Virus record (IMG/VR): IMGVR_UViG_3300046171_000208
Coordinates: 37,694 to 101,693 of that record
DNA length: 64,000 nt
Origin: a virus
Direction: 5' to 3' (one strand)
Program-made: the position numbers and the translations under genes
The notes under the pieces: generated by a model
Databases searched by the model: none
Told to the model about the DNA's origin: nothing
The model's input: only the letters and a program-made list of their open reading frames with translations
Shown: one piece after another, positions 9,929-17,117 of the stretch
Numbering within the stretch: position 1 is the stretch's first letter
How the letters are laid out: each line of letters opens with the position of its first letter

Positions 9929-10240
9929 ATGAAACTTGAAGTTGGTAAATTTTGTCCTCTAATTGGAAAAGATTGTATAGGTATGGAATGCTCTTGGTTC
10001 ACTCAAGTTAGAGGTAGACATCCACAAACTGGAGAAGAAATTGATGAATGGGGTTGTGCAGTTACTTGGATGCCCGTTCTTTTGATAGATAATACTCAAC
10101 AACAAAGACAAACAGGTGCTGCTGTTGAATCATTTAGAAATGAAACTGTAAAAAAACTACAAGATTCGGTTACTCAAATGAAAATAAAAAACTCAAGTAA
10201 CACTAATAGTTTTGACATAAATAAATTGAAGGAAGTATAA
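9929..10240 (+). CDS. Conserved Cys-containing phage protein
   Basis: 103 residues. The first half has four cysteines (CPLIGKDCIGMEC and WGCAV) around VRGRHPQTGEEIDEW, which may bind a metal or form disulphides. The middle is QQQRQTGAAVESFRNET. I recognise the pattern as a conserved phage protein of unknown function that often follows fibre genes. The C-terminus is a charged helix. No role can be assigned. Confidence 0.65.
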   Translation: MKLEVGKFCPLIGKDCIGMECSWFTQVRGRHPQTGEEIDEWGCAVTWMPVLLIDNTQQQRQTGAAVESFRNETVKKLQDSVTQMKIKNSSNTNSFDINKLKEV

Positions 10241-10252
10241 GATAAAAAAAAA

Positions 10253-10711
10253 ATGAACACTTCATTAACTATATTAGTACCAGATAGATTTATTAGCATT
10301 GGAGGAACAGGAATAACTGGAATTACTACAGATTTATCTTGGATACCAAGTGATGTATGGGCGGTTCAGTGGAATGGTTCTACAGGACATATAGAATATA
10401 ATGATGGGAAGAATAATTTAGATATCAATGATATAGGAATATATTCACAAGCTCAGACTTCATATGATAATGAATTAAGTTGTATTGCAAATGATCCAAA
10501 TTCTTATGATAACAATGTAACTTATCAATGGGAAGTTTTGAGAAATGAAAGAGATGATTTATTATTAATGTCGGATTTTAGTCAATTAGAAGATGTTGGA
10601 TTCACAACCAGTAAAAAAGCAGAGTGGATTGCATATAGAAAATCACTTCGTGATATGCCATTGAACACAAGTGATCCAAAAAATCCTACTTGGCCAACAA
10701 AACCTTCATAG
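10253..10711 (+). CDS. Phage tail assembly chaperone-like protein
   Basis: 152 residues. The C-terminal 60 residues (WEVLRNERDDLLLMSDF, then WIAYRKSLRDMP and WPTKPS) match the Phage_tail_APC-type domain (RxxLLxxSDW then YRxxLRDxP). The N-terminal half is a less conserved, beta-rich region. Such proteins usually sit just after tail fibres and are thought to aid fibre assembly. It is preceded by an A-rich stretch and no strong Shine-Dalgarno site. Confidence 0.7.
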   Translation: MNTSLTILVPDRFISIGGTGITGITTDLSWIPSDVWAVQWNGSTGHIEYNDGKNNLDINDIGIYSQAQTSYDNELSCIANDPNSYDNNVTYQWEVLRNERDDLLLMSDFSQLEDVGFTTSKKAEWIAYRKSLRDMPLNTSDPKNPTWPTKPS

Positions 10712-10716
10712 TGTGA

Positions 10717-10722
10717 TATAAT
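10717..10722 (+). promoter_or_regulatory. Extended -10 promoter element before glutaredoxin
   Basis: TGATATAAT gives an extended -10 box (TGn-TATAAT) 41 bp upstream of the glutaredoxin ATG. No good -35 is visible at 17 bp, so confidence is limited. Confidence 0.4.
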
Positions 10723-10763
10723 AAGAAAACATTAAATTTATAAATCATTATTTAACAAGACAT

Positions 10764-11003
10764 ATGAACTTCGCAGTTTATTCAAAAGAGAGTTGCCCAT
10801 ATTGTGATAAAATCAAACAAGTATTAGACTTGACAAAAACCAGTTATGTAGTGTATAATTTAAATGAACACTTTGATCGTAATTCATTTGAGGATGAATT
10901 TGGTCAAGGATCAACCTTTCCACAAGTGGTGGTTGATGGTAAAAAACTAGGAGGTTGTTCTGACACAATCGAATTCTTGCGAGAAAACCAAATCGCAAAA
11001 TAA
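10764..11003 (+). CDS. grx: Glutaredoxin
   Basis: 79 residues, a normal length for a phage glutaredoxin. The redox motif CPYC is at residues 11-14, the cis-proline loop is in STFPQVVV, and the glutathione-site GG is in KKLGGCSD. It reduces disulphides using glutathione and in T4-like phages serves as electron donor to ribonucleotide reductase (T4 nrdC analogue). It follows the fibre genes and probably has its own early promoter at 10717. Confidence 0.9.
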   Translation: MNFAVYSKESCPYCDKIKQVLDLTKTSYVVYNLNEHFDRNSFEDEFGQGSTFPQVVVDGKKLGGCSDTIEFLRENQIAK

Positions 11004-11178
11004 CGACATAAATAAATCAACCGACCACATTGATCGTGGTTTTGAGTTGATTCTCTCAGGAGGTAAAAGAAAGAGACCTAAAACATTTCGTCTATTGTTA
11101 GATAAGATGATATCTTTCTTTAACAAGGACATAAACATTCACCTTGACTTTTATGTGAATGTAAAAACCAAAAAATAA
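10960..11178 (+). CDS. Small basic protein, possible CTG start
   Basis: A 72-codon frame overlaps the end of the glutaredoxin gene. It reads RGFELILSGGKRKRPKTF and then LLLDKMISFFNKDI, which looks like real coding sequence and continues to a TAA at 11176. No ATG, GTG or TTG lies in frame before the conserved part. The only site with a ribosome-binding sequence (TAGGAGG at 10948) is followed by CTG at 10960, so a CTG start is my best guess. A shorter ATG-initiated form (11109) would lose the conserved basic region. Confidence 0.45.
   Translation: MTQSNSCEKTKSQNNDINKSTDHIDRGFELILSGGKRKRPKTFRLLLDKMISFFNKDINIHLDFYVNVKTKK
11007..11014 (+). promoter_or_regulatory. Late-like box CATAAATA
   Basis: A near-consensus late box just after the glutaredoxin stop. 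It lies inside the small frame at 10960-11178, so it may be fortuitous or may drive the genes from 11192 on. Confidence 0.35.
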
Positions 11179-11191
11179 TCTCAGGAGAATT

Positions 11192-11413
11192 ATGTTAGCA
11201 GTAAGCATTGTGTTCGCAGCATTTCTGTTTATATTGTTTCTAATTGTAGGAGTAATAGGTGGATGGGTTGCAAGGGATTACATGATGAATTATCAAGAGG
11301 TTGAAAAAATTCATCCAGAGATGTATGATAGAAATGGTAATATAGTTCCTGACGAAATAGTAGCATTCAGATTTGAAAATCATGACAACAACGACGAAGA
11401 TGACGACGACTAA
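11192..11413 (+). CDS. Small single-pass membrane protein
   Basis: 73 residues. Residues 3-26 are a strong transmembrane helix (VSIVFAAFLFILFLIVGVIG). Then comes HPEMYDRNGNIVPDEI, a pattern I associate with a conserved cyanophage protein, and a poly-Asp tail. It has a good ribosome site (CAGGAG). The acidic tail probably faces the cytoplasm. Function unknown. Confidence 0.7.
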   Translation: MLAVSIVFAAFLFILFLIVGVIGGWVARDYMMNYQEVEKIHPEMYDRNGNIVPDEIVAFRFENHDNNDEDDDD

Positions 11414-11978
11414 ACCAAAAGTGGTAAAAGCAAAGACAACAGCAATTCCAAAATTACCTAACATTCCATTTTGTTATGAGGTATTGGAAGCTGCATCAAA
11501 ACAAAGAACTAAAGCAAAGAAAATTGAAGTTCTAAAAACATATGCACACGATTCTATAATGGCAGTATTGATTTGGAATTTTGATGAATCAATAGTATCA
11601 TTACTTCCAGAGGGTGATGTTCCTTATGGTAATACAAGAGAAGATAACAGTGTGACTGGTTCTTTATCTGATAAGATTAATGATGCAGTCGGTATGATGA
11701 GAGAATCAGGTTCAGCATCATTGGGGTCTCAAGACCAAGGGAAGGCATCAATTCGTGGAGAGTATACAAAGTTCTATAACTTCTTAAAAGGAGGTAACAG
11801 TGGACTTTCTGGACTCCGTAGAGAGACAATGTTCATCAATATTCTTGAAGGATTACATCCACTTGAAGCAGAGATACTTGTTTTGGTTAAAGATAAAAAA
11901 TTAACTGATAGATATAAAATTACAAAGGATATTGTATCTGCTGCATATCCACAAATTACTTGGGGAGGACGTTCATGA
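11382..11978 (+). CDS. DUF6433-like conserved phage protein
   Basis: About 198 residues. The ATG at 11382 overlaps the end of the membrane-protein gene; a second ATG at 11397 is also possible. The body IPFCYEVLEAASKQRTKAKKI and the end ITKDIVSAAYPQITWGG are typical of a T4-like phage family of unknown function (I believe DUF6433). It is mostly helical with no catalytic motif. It is coupled by ATGA overlap to the next gene, so the two probably act together. Confidence 0.7.
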   Translation: MTTTTKMTTTKPKVVKAKTTAIPKLPNIPFCYEVLEAASKQRTKAKKIEVLKTYAHDSIMAVLIWNFDESIVSLLPEGDVPYGNTREDNSVTGSLSDKINDAVGMMRESGSASLGSQDQGKASIRGEYTKFYNFLKGGNSGLSGLRRETMFINILEGLHPLEAEILVLVKDKKLTDRYKITKDIVSAAYPQITWGGRS

Positions 11979-12343
11979 CTAAACCACTAGGTGAATTATC
12001 ACAATCTGAAAAATCAGAGAAACCAGAAAAGAGAGAAACATATTGGACTTCAACTGAAAAAGAATCTCTTAAAGAATCATATGGTACAGAAATATTAGTT
12101 GAAAATGGTGCTCCTGCTGATGTACGGACAAAAGATGCACCAACTGATGCATCTATCGTAACCTATACTGTTGATGGTAAAGAGCATCAAGATTTAACTA
12201 GAGGTCCCAGAGTCAAGTTGTTTGATATGTATTATGATAAGTTTACGAATCTCAAACGTATTGACTACGGACAGGGAATGATTAAACCATCCTTATGGGG
12301 ATACAGTGGTGAAGCAGCACCCAAAAAGAAAAAACGGAAGTAG
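11975..12343 (+). CDS. Conserved hypothetical phage protein
   Basis: 122 residues. I chose the ATG at 11975 because GGGGAGG precedes it and it overlaps the previous stop (ATGA). The N-terminus is Glu/Lys/Ser rich and probably disordered. The central part KLFDMYYDKFTNLKRIDYGQG looks folded, and the C-terminus is a Lys/Arg cluster. It ends the operon right before a strong terminator. Function unknown. Confidence 0.65.
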   Translation: MTKPLGELSQSEKSEKPEKRETYWTSTEKESLKESYGTEILVENGAPADVRTKDAPTDASIVTYTVDGKEHQDLTRGPRVKLFDMYYDKFTNLKRIDYGQGMIKPSLWGYSGEAAPKKKKRK

Positions 12344-12352
12344 TTTTCAAAT

Positions 12353-12382
12353 ATGGCGGGAAAAAATCCCGCCATTTTTTTT
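12353..12382 (+). terminator. Rho-independent terminator
   Basis: A 9-bp perfect stem (ATGGCGGGA / TCCCGCCAT) with an AAAAA loop is followed by eight Ts. It closes the block of genes ending at 12343. Confidence 0.9.
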
Positions 12383-12491
12383 GTCCTGTAGGGTTTTCAC
12401 GAAACAAAACCAATTATTTAGATTAAAAACAGGTTAAAAATCAGTTAAATGTAAAGAATATATAAAAATGTATCGTAAATTACAAAACTAC

Positions 12492-12520
12492 TTGCATATA
12501 TAGAGTGAATGTGTTACTAT
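12492..12520 (+). promoter_or_regulatory. Sigma70-type promoter
   Basis: TTGCAT, 17 bp, TACTAT, ending 18 bp before the ATG at 12539. It is the first promoter after the terminator at 12353 and should drive the riboswitch/peptide unit. Confidence 0.6.
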
Positions 12521-12538
12521 TAACACAACGTTCATCTT

Positions 12539-12733
12539 ATGGGCATCCTATTATCAGCTTTAACTCTTATTGCTAGTCACGAACCAGTCCATTGGACTAT
12601 TAAGTGTGATAGGTGGATGGAACTCGCTTATGAAATCAAACAAGATCCATATCTTGATGATGCAAGTAAGTTGGGTTTAATCAACCATTTCAAGTATAAA
12701 GTAGAAGAAGCTTGTAATGTCGGGGAGACATAA
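12539..12733 (+). CDS. Small conserved cyanophage-type protein
   Basis: 64 residues with a hydrophobic N-terminus (LLSALTLIAS), then HEPVHWTIKCDRWMELAYEI and a second Cys near the end (EEACNVG). It may be a short secreted or membrane-anchored peptide. It lies between the sigma70 promoter and the candidate riboswitch, so it is probably transcribed with the downstream peptide genes. No function recognised. Confidence 0.6.
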   Translation: MGILLSALTLIASHEPVHWTIKCDRWMELAYEIKQDPYLDDASKLGLINHFKYKVEEACNVGET

Positions 12734-12754
12734 GACGCAAGTAAGCCGACTCGG

Positions 12755-12806
12755 AACGGGTTCGTTCATCTCCTACGGGAGACGCACAAGTTGACTGAAG
12801 GAACGG
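12755..12806 (+). ncRNA. Candidate glutamine-II (downstream-peptide) riboswitch
   Basis: The leader shows the core pattern I know for glutamine aptamers: CGTTCATC (12763), then a small hairpin TCTCC-TACG-GGAGA (12769-12782), then GACGCA, and finally CTGAAGGAACG whose GAACG (12801-12805) pairs back to CGTTC. A nearby GGAACGGGTTCG (12752-12763) could form a competing helix. It ends 37 bp before a 35-codon YRG-motif gene, exactly the arrangement of downstream-peptide RNAs described from marine cyanobacteria and cyanophages. The Shine-Dalgarno AGGAG lies after the aptamer, so translation control is likely. Not folded computationally. Confidence 0.75.
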
Positions 12807-12842
12807 ATATTAAAAACATCCAATTACTTTAGGAGAAAACCA

Positions 12843-12950
12843 ATGGCAAAAGTCACTTATCGTGGTGTTGTTTACGACACCAACAGAAACAAAGCTCAGC
12901 AAACAAAAGAGGTCGAACTCACATATCGTGGCATTGCTCACGCTAAGTAA
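12843..12950 (+). CDS. YRG-motif downstream peptide (DUF4278/PirA-like)
   Basis: 35 residues with a good AGGAG ribosome site. Two YRG motifs (residues 6-8 and 28-30) follow the DUF4278 pattern (TYRGVVYD). In cyanobacteria, short YRG peptides downstream of glutamine riboswitches include PirA-type regulators that bind PII and tune arginine synthesis and nitrogen flow. A phage copy could modify host nitrogen signalling during infection. The motif and riboswitch context are seen in the sequence; the PII link is inference from the cyanobacterial family. Confidence 0.7.
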   Translation: MAKVTYRGVVYDTNRNKAQQTKEVELTYRGIAHAK

Positions 12951-13042
12951 TGTTAGTTACTGCAGAAATTTTAGCAGCATCTGCTATATTTCTAACTATC
13001 ATTTACGCTGAAGCTAGATTCTTGTATGGATACAAGTTCTAA
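12950..13042 (+). CDS. 30-residue transmembrane peptide
   Basis: The ATG overlaps the stop of the YRG peptide (TAATG), so translation is coupled. The product is one hydrophobic helix (residues about 6-20, EILAASAIFLTIIYAEA) with a short aromatic tail RFLYGYKF. It lies directly before a terminator, so it is the last gene of the riboswitch unit. Function unknown; the small size lowers confidence. Confidence 0.5.
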   Translation: MLVTAEILAASAIFLTIIYAEARFLYGYKF

Positions 13043-13047
13043 ATTAT

Positions 13048-13075
13048 AAGGAGGGGTTGTTACCCTCCTTTTTTT
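13048..13075 (+). terminator. Terminator interlocked with the next promoter
   Basis: Stem AAGGAGGG / CCCTCCTT with loop GTTGTTA followed by a T run. The loop contains the -35 box (TTGTTA) of the promoter at 13057-13085. Confidence 0.85.
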
Positions 13076-13085
13076 GTGCTATAAT
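13057..13085 (+). promoter_or_regulatory. Sigma70-type promoter overlapping a terminator
   Basis: TTGTTA (13057-13062), 17-bp spacer formed by the terminator arm and T run, TATAAT (13080-13085). It drives the gene at 13105. Confidence 0.7.
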
Positions 13086-13104
13086 AGTTGAAACAATAAT
13101 AACT

Positions 13105-13269
13105 ATGGACAGAGACAAACTCAAACTAATGGTTCGTAATTTGGAATTATTGGTAGATGACATAAAGGCAGAGGTCTTTTCTGATGTGGAATCTTATGTT
13201 GCTCCACCTCCTTCTATATCTCAAGATTATGATGAAATATTAGAGGACGACGATGGCTACCCCGATTAG
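13105..13269 (+). CDS. Small acidic hypothetical protein
   Basis: 54 residues starting MDRDKLKLMV, 19 bp after the TATAAT box and without a clear Shine-Dalgarno site. The N-terminal 30 residues form an amphipathic helix, and the tail is Pro and Asp/Glu rich. It overlaps the next gene (13253) and is the first of an operon leading to ThyX and the halogenase. Function unknown. Confidence 0.6.
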   Translation: MDRDKLKLMVRNLELLVDDIKAEVFSDVESYVAPPPSISQDYDEILEDDDGYPD

Positions 13270-13423
13270 CAGAGTAAAAAGATTAGTTAAAATGCTTGAA
13301 AGATTAAATAAACAACCTTATCTTTATGATGAGGATCAAGTCAAATTAATTAAAGAACAACTAAAGATTGCTAAAAATGAATTAGCAATGATTGAAGAAA
13401 AAACATCAAAAGGATTTAAATGA
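13253..13423 (+). CDS. Small helical basic protein
   Basis: 56 residues, almost wholly helical and Lys rich (RVKRLVKMLERLNKQ, then VKLIKEQLKIAKNEL), with a heptad pattern suggesting a coiled coil. The start overlaps the preceding gene and the stop overlaps the oxygenase start (ATGA). It may be a small nucleic-acid-binding or regulatory protein; this is inference from charge only. Confidence 0.6.
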   Translation: MATPISRVKRLVKMLERLNKQPYLYDEDQVKLIKEQLKIAKNELAMIEEKTSKGFK

Positions 13424-13956
13424 TTGAAATTTTAGATTGTCCATTTGCCGATGAAATCAAAGGTAATTTAATTAAATGGTTTAAATTAGAAAAACAAAAT
13501 AAAGCATCTGGACTTGTTTTGAAGTCAAAGGAACATACTGAACCAGAGACTCCAGAGATTAAAAGATTATTTGAATGGATAGAGAGTGTAGTTCCTGATG
13601 TTGCTATAAAATTAGCACAAAGTTCAAATTCATTATTTAATGCTGAATATAGAAGGCATACAGCTAATTTTAAAATAGATGCATATTGGGGTCTTTATTA
13701 TAATTCAAATTCATTCGTATATCCTCACTCTCATTTTCCTCACGCACTATCTTTTGGATATTATATAAATGTTCCTGTAGGAAGTTCTCCTTTTACATTA
13801 ATGCAAAATAATAAAGAGGATATGGATTTTTATCCTAAAGAAGGAAATTTATTCATTTTTGATAGTTCTATTCAGCATGTTGTAAATCCATCTCCAGTTG
13901 CAGGTCGAATGATGCTTGCAGGAGATATTGCATACCTATCACGTTTTGGTAATTAA
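13420..13956 (+). CDS. 2OG-Fe(II) oxygenase
   Basis: 178 residues. The iron-binding part is VYPHSHFPHALSFGYY (His103, His105, His108), followed by the distal strand GNLFIFDSSIQHVVNPSP and a conserved Arg in AGRMMLAGDI that would bind 2-oxoglutarate. This is the double-stranded beta-helix order of phage 2OG-FeII_Oxy-type enzymes, here with an HxH rather than HxD motif. It hydroxylates an unknown substrate. It is coupled by ATGA to the gene before it and abuts ThyX. Confidence 0.8.
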   Translation: MIEILDCPFADEIKGNLIKWFKLEKQNKASGLVLKSKEHTEPETPEIKRLFEWIESVVPDVAIKLAQSSNSLFNAEYRRHTANFKIDAYWGLYYNSNSFVYPHSHFPHALSFGYYINVPVGSSPFTLMQNNKEDMDFYPKEGNLFIFDSSIQHVVNPSPVAGRMMLAGDIAYLSRFGN

Positions 13957-14598
13957 ATGGAAGTTAAATTAATTAGTGTTTCACCTGATGCCGAAAAACA
14001 TATGGCATATTGTGCTCGTGTGAGCAATCCAAATAATCAGGAAAATGATAATTACGCAGGTCTTTTAAAATACTGCATCAAACATCAGCATTGGTCAATT
14101 TTTGAGCAAGCATTTATGACTCTTGAAATCAATACGACAAGAGGACTTGCTGCACAAATATTAAGGCATCGCTCTTTTACATTTCAAGAGTTTAGTCAAA
14201 GATATGCAGATACAAATTTATTAGATGTAAATATACCTTTACCAGAATTAAGAAGACAGGATACAAAGAATCGTCAGAATAGTATTGATGATATACCAGA
14301 GGAACAAAGTAAAATGTTACTTGGTAGAATACAAAATTATTTTAATGAAGGACTTGATTTATATAATGAACTATTGAGAGAAGGTATTGCAAAAGAATGT
14401 GCAAGATTTGTTCTTCCATTAGCAACACCAACCCGCATTTATATGTCTGGAAGTGTTCGTTCTTGGGTACATTATATTGACCTTCGTTCTGGACACGGAA
14501 CACAAAAAGAACATATGGATATTGCAAATGCCTGTAAGTCAATATTTATTGAACAATTTCCTACTGTATCAGAGGCATTAGAGTGGAGTGAGAGTTAA
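13957..14598 (+). CDS. thyX: Flavin-dependent thymidylate synthase ThyX
   Basis: 213 residues. The ThyX signature RHR-x7-S is at residues 70-80 (RHRSFTFQEFSQRY), and the C-terminal region contains IYMSGSVRSWVHYIDLR, the substrate-binding part. It makes dTMP from dUMP with FAD and methylene-tetrahydrofolate, feeding phage DNA synthesis. It follows the oxygenase directly and overlaps the halogenase start. ThyX is common in T4-like cyanophages. Confidence 0.95.
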   Translation: MEVKLISVSPDAEKHMAYCARVSNPNNQENDNYAGLLKYCIKHQHWSIFEQAFMTLEINTTRGLAAQILRHRSFTFQEFSQRYADTNLLDVNIPLPELRRQDTKNRQNSIDDIPEEQSKMLLGRIQNYFNEGLDLYNELLREGIAKECARFVLPLATPTRIYMSGSVRSWVHYIDLRSGHGTQKEHMDIANACKSIFIEQFPTVSEALEWSES

Positions 14599-16084
14599 AT
14601 CAATTTGTATAGTTGGTGGTGGTTCATCAGGATGGATGTCTGCTGCACTATTATCAAAAAACTTACCAGAAACGAAAATAATATTAATTGAATCAAACAC
14701 CATCAAACCAATTGGTGTTGGTGAGTCAACTTTGGCTGAATTTAATTATTATTTGAATGCTCTCGGATTGGAAGATAAAGATTGGATGCCATATTGTGAT
14801 GCTACTTATAAAACATCAATAGCATTTAAAAATTTTAGAGATGGAGACGGTGAAAGATTTCATTATCCATTTGGTCATTATGATTTGAGTGGCAAAGAAT
14901 CTTTGGAAATTTTTTACTTACTACAAAAAAAATATGGTGAAGAAATATATTCCCCCGAAGAGTTTGCAAGATTTGTTAATAAAGATGTATATTTGGCAGA
15001 ATTTAATAAAATTTCAAAAACTACACCGAATTCAACATTTGACTTTAAATTTAATATAGCATATCATTTGAATGCCAATAAATTTGGAGAATTTTTAAAG
15101 AATAAATTTGCAATACCAAATGGAGTTACAATAATAAATGCTGATTTAAATACTATCAAACTTGATGATCAAGGATACATTGATTATATAATTGCTGACA
15201 ATAAACTTGTAAAAGCAGATTTGTTTCTAGATTGCACTGGATTTAAATCTTTATTACTTGAAAATTCAGTAAATTCTGAATTTATATCTTTTGAAGATCA
15301 ACTACCTAATAATTCTGCATTAGTTTCGCATATACCATATACTAATAAAGAGACTGAAATGAAGAATTACACCGATTGTGTTGCCATGAATTATGGATGG
15401 TCATGGAATATTCCATTATGGAGTGATATTGGTGTCGGTTATGTTTACTCAGATAAATTTGTTGATGATAAAGAAGTCGAAAGTGAATTCAAAAAATTTT
15501 TAAACATAGATTGTGATTTGAGAAAGATTAATATCAAACATGGTAAACATAAAAAGGCTTGGTTAAAAAATGTGATTGGTATAGGATTATCATATGCTTT
15601 TATCGAACCTTTAGAGTCAACAGGTTTACTAACCACTCATCAAAATTTACTTGTATTATCTAACATCCTTAAAGATAGAAAAGTAATTAATAAATTTGAT
15701 ATTGATTTCTTTAATCAAAAAACCGATAATTACATTGATGTAATGAAAAATTTTGTTGTATTACATTGGATTCTATCATCAAGAGATGATAATGAATATT
15801 GGAATTTTTGTAGAGAAAAAATTGATTATAGAGGAGATATTTTTAACGTGATGGAATCTTTACTTAATAAAAAAACAGATAATGTAGGATTTACTTATAT
15901 TATGGCAGGTATGAACTACAAATTGCAATTTCCAATCATTGATGATTATTCATATTATTATGGTGATAAGTGTAATCATATTCATGATGGATATATGCAA
16001 GAAAAGAAATATATGTTACAATGGATAGAGGATCAACAATCTCACTATCATTTTTTATGTGATAATGTATATGGGTCTAAATAG
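14588..16084 (+). CDS. Tryptophan halogenase-like flavoenzyme
   Basis: 498 residues, GTG start overlapping thyX by 11 bp. The FAD-binding motif IVGGGSSGW is at residues 8-16. The halogenase motif WxWxIP appears as GWSWNIPLW near residue 271. Lys in TYKTSIAF (about residue 78) fits the catalytic lysine region of PrnA. It probably uses reduced FAD and halide to modify an aromatic substrate. Homologues occur in marine cyanophages, substrate unknown. The sequence is more AT-rich than thyX, which may point to separate acquisition. Confidence 0.85.
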   Translation: MRVKSICIVGGGSSGWMSAALLSKNLPETKIILIESNTIKPIGVGESTLAEFNYYLNALGLEDKDWMPYCDATYKTSIAFKNFRDGDGERFHYPFGHYDLSGKESLEIFYLLQKKYGEEIYSPEEFARFVNKDVYLAEFNKISKTTPNSTFDFKFNIAYHLNANKFGEFLKNKFAIPNGVTIINADLNTIKLDDQGYIDYIIADNKLVKADLFLDCTGFKSLLLENSVNSEFISFEDQLPNNSALVSHIPYTNKETEMKNYTDCVAMNYGWSWNIPLWSDIGVGYVYSDKFVDDKEVESEFKKFLNIDCDLRKINIKHGKHKKAWLKNVIGIGLSYAFIEPLESTGLLTTHQNLLVLSNILKDRKVINKFDIDFFNQKTDNYIDVMKNFVVLHWILSSRDDNEYWNFCREKIDYRGDIFNVMESLLNKKTDNVGFTYIMAGMNYKLQFPIIDDYSYYYGDKCNHIHDGYMQEKKYMLQWIEDQQSHYHFLCDNVYGSK

Positions 16085-16105
16085 TACACATAACTTTATA
16101 ATTAT

Positions 16106-16354
16106 ATGGCAACATACCCTGTAGTAAATACAAAAACTGGTGAACAGAAAGAAGTGATGATGAGTATCACAAAATGGGATCAGTGGTGTAAAGATAATCC
16201 TGATTGGTTGAGGGATTATTCTGATCCCTCTACTATGCCAGGTGTTGGTGAAGTCGGAGAATGGAAAGATAAGTTAAGAAAGAGTAAACCAGGTTGGAAT
16301 GATGTGCTTAAAAAAGCACAAAAATCACCAGGTTCTAGAGTAAAACCACTTTAA
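16106..16354 (+). CDS. Conserved cyanophage hypothetical protein
   Basis: 82 residues. It starts YPVVNTKTGEQKEV and contains WDQWCKDNPDWLRDYSDPST and GVGEVGEWKDKL. I recognise this order as a conserved T4-like cyanophage protein that sits before phoH. The Trp-rich core suggests a small folded domain, and the C-terminus is Lys rich. Function unknown. Confidence 0.7.
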   Translation: MATYPVVNTKTGEQKEVMMSITKWDQWCKDNPDWLRDYSDPSTMPGVGEVGEWKDKLRKSKPGWNDVLKKAQKSPGSRVKPL

Positions 16355-16358
16355 TCAA

Positions 16359-17117
16359 ATGCCAAGAAAAAAGAAGACTAATGGGGATCAACCCATAGGT
16401 ATCGGTTTAACTACGAAACAAATGAAACGTAAGAAACCGATTGGAAATAGTTACCTTCTTGATATTGAACCCATCACAGATAATCAAAAAAAACTTTTTG
16501 ATGCATATGCAGAGGATAAACATCTAGTTGCATATGGTACTGCAGGGACAGGTAAAACATTTATTTCATTATATAATGCTCTTGCAGATATTCTTGATGA
16601 AACTACACCATACGAAAGAATATATCTCGTTCGTTCTTTAGTTTCAACTCGTGAGATTGGGTTTTTACCTGGTGACCACGAAGATAAAGCTGATATTTAC
16701 CAGATACCATATAAAAATATGGTTAAGTATATGTTTCAAATGCCAACTGATGCTGACTTTGAAATGTTGTATGGTAATTTAAAAGCACAAGAGAGTATAA
16801 AATTTTGGAGTACTTCTTTTATAAGAGGAACTACATTAGATAATGCGATTGTAATTGTTGATGAATTTCAGAATCTTAATTTTCACGAATTAGATTCAAT
16901 TATGACTCGTATTGGTGAAAATAGTCGCATTATGTTTTGTGGTGATGCTAGTCAATCTGATTTGGTTAAAACAAATGACAGGAATGGCATACACGACTTT
17001 CTTAACATCTTGCGTAAAATGCCATCCTTTGATATAATAGAGTTTGGTATCAATGACATAGTTCGTTCTGGACTTGTCAAAGAATATATTATTGCAAAAC
17101 TTGATATTGGTCTTTAA
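16359..17117 (+). CDS. phoH: PhoH-like ATPase
   Basis: 252 residues. Walker A GTAGTGKT is at residues 60-67 and Walker B is in VIVDEFQN. The C-terminal region RIMFCGDASQSDL resembles helicase superfamily I sensor sequences. The first 30 residues are basic. PhoH is a marker of marine phages; its exact role is unsettled (RNA metabolism or phosphate-stress ATPase). It overlaps the exonuclease gene by one base (TAATG). Confidence 0.93.
   Translation: MPRKKKTNGDQPIGIGLTTKQMKRKKPIGNSYLLDIEPITDNQKKLFDAYAEDKHLVAYGTAGTGKTFISLYNALADILDETTPYERIYLVRSLVSTREIGFLPGDHEDKADIYQIPYKNMVKYMFQMPTDADFEMLYGNLKAQESIKFWSTSFIRGTTLDNAIVIVDEFQNLNFHELDSIMTRIGENSRIMFCGDASQSDLVKTNDRNGIHDFLNILRKMPSFDIIEFGINDIVRSGLVKEYIIAKLDIGL

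Noticed and set aside
12734-12842. tRNA-like GGGTTCGTTC in the leader
   Set aside because: It resembles a T-loop by eye, but no acceptor stem or anticodon arm fits; the glutamine aptamer reading explains it better.
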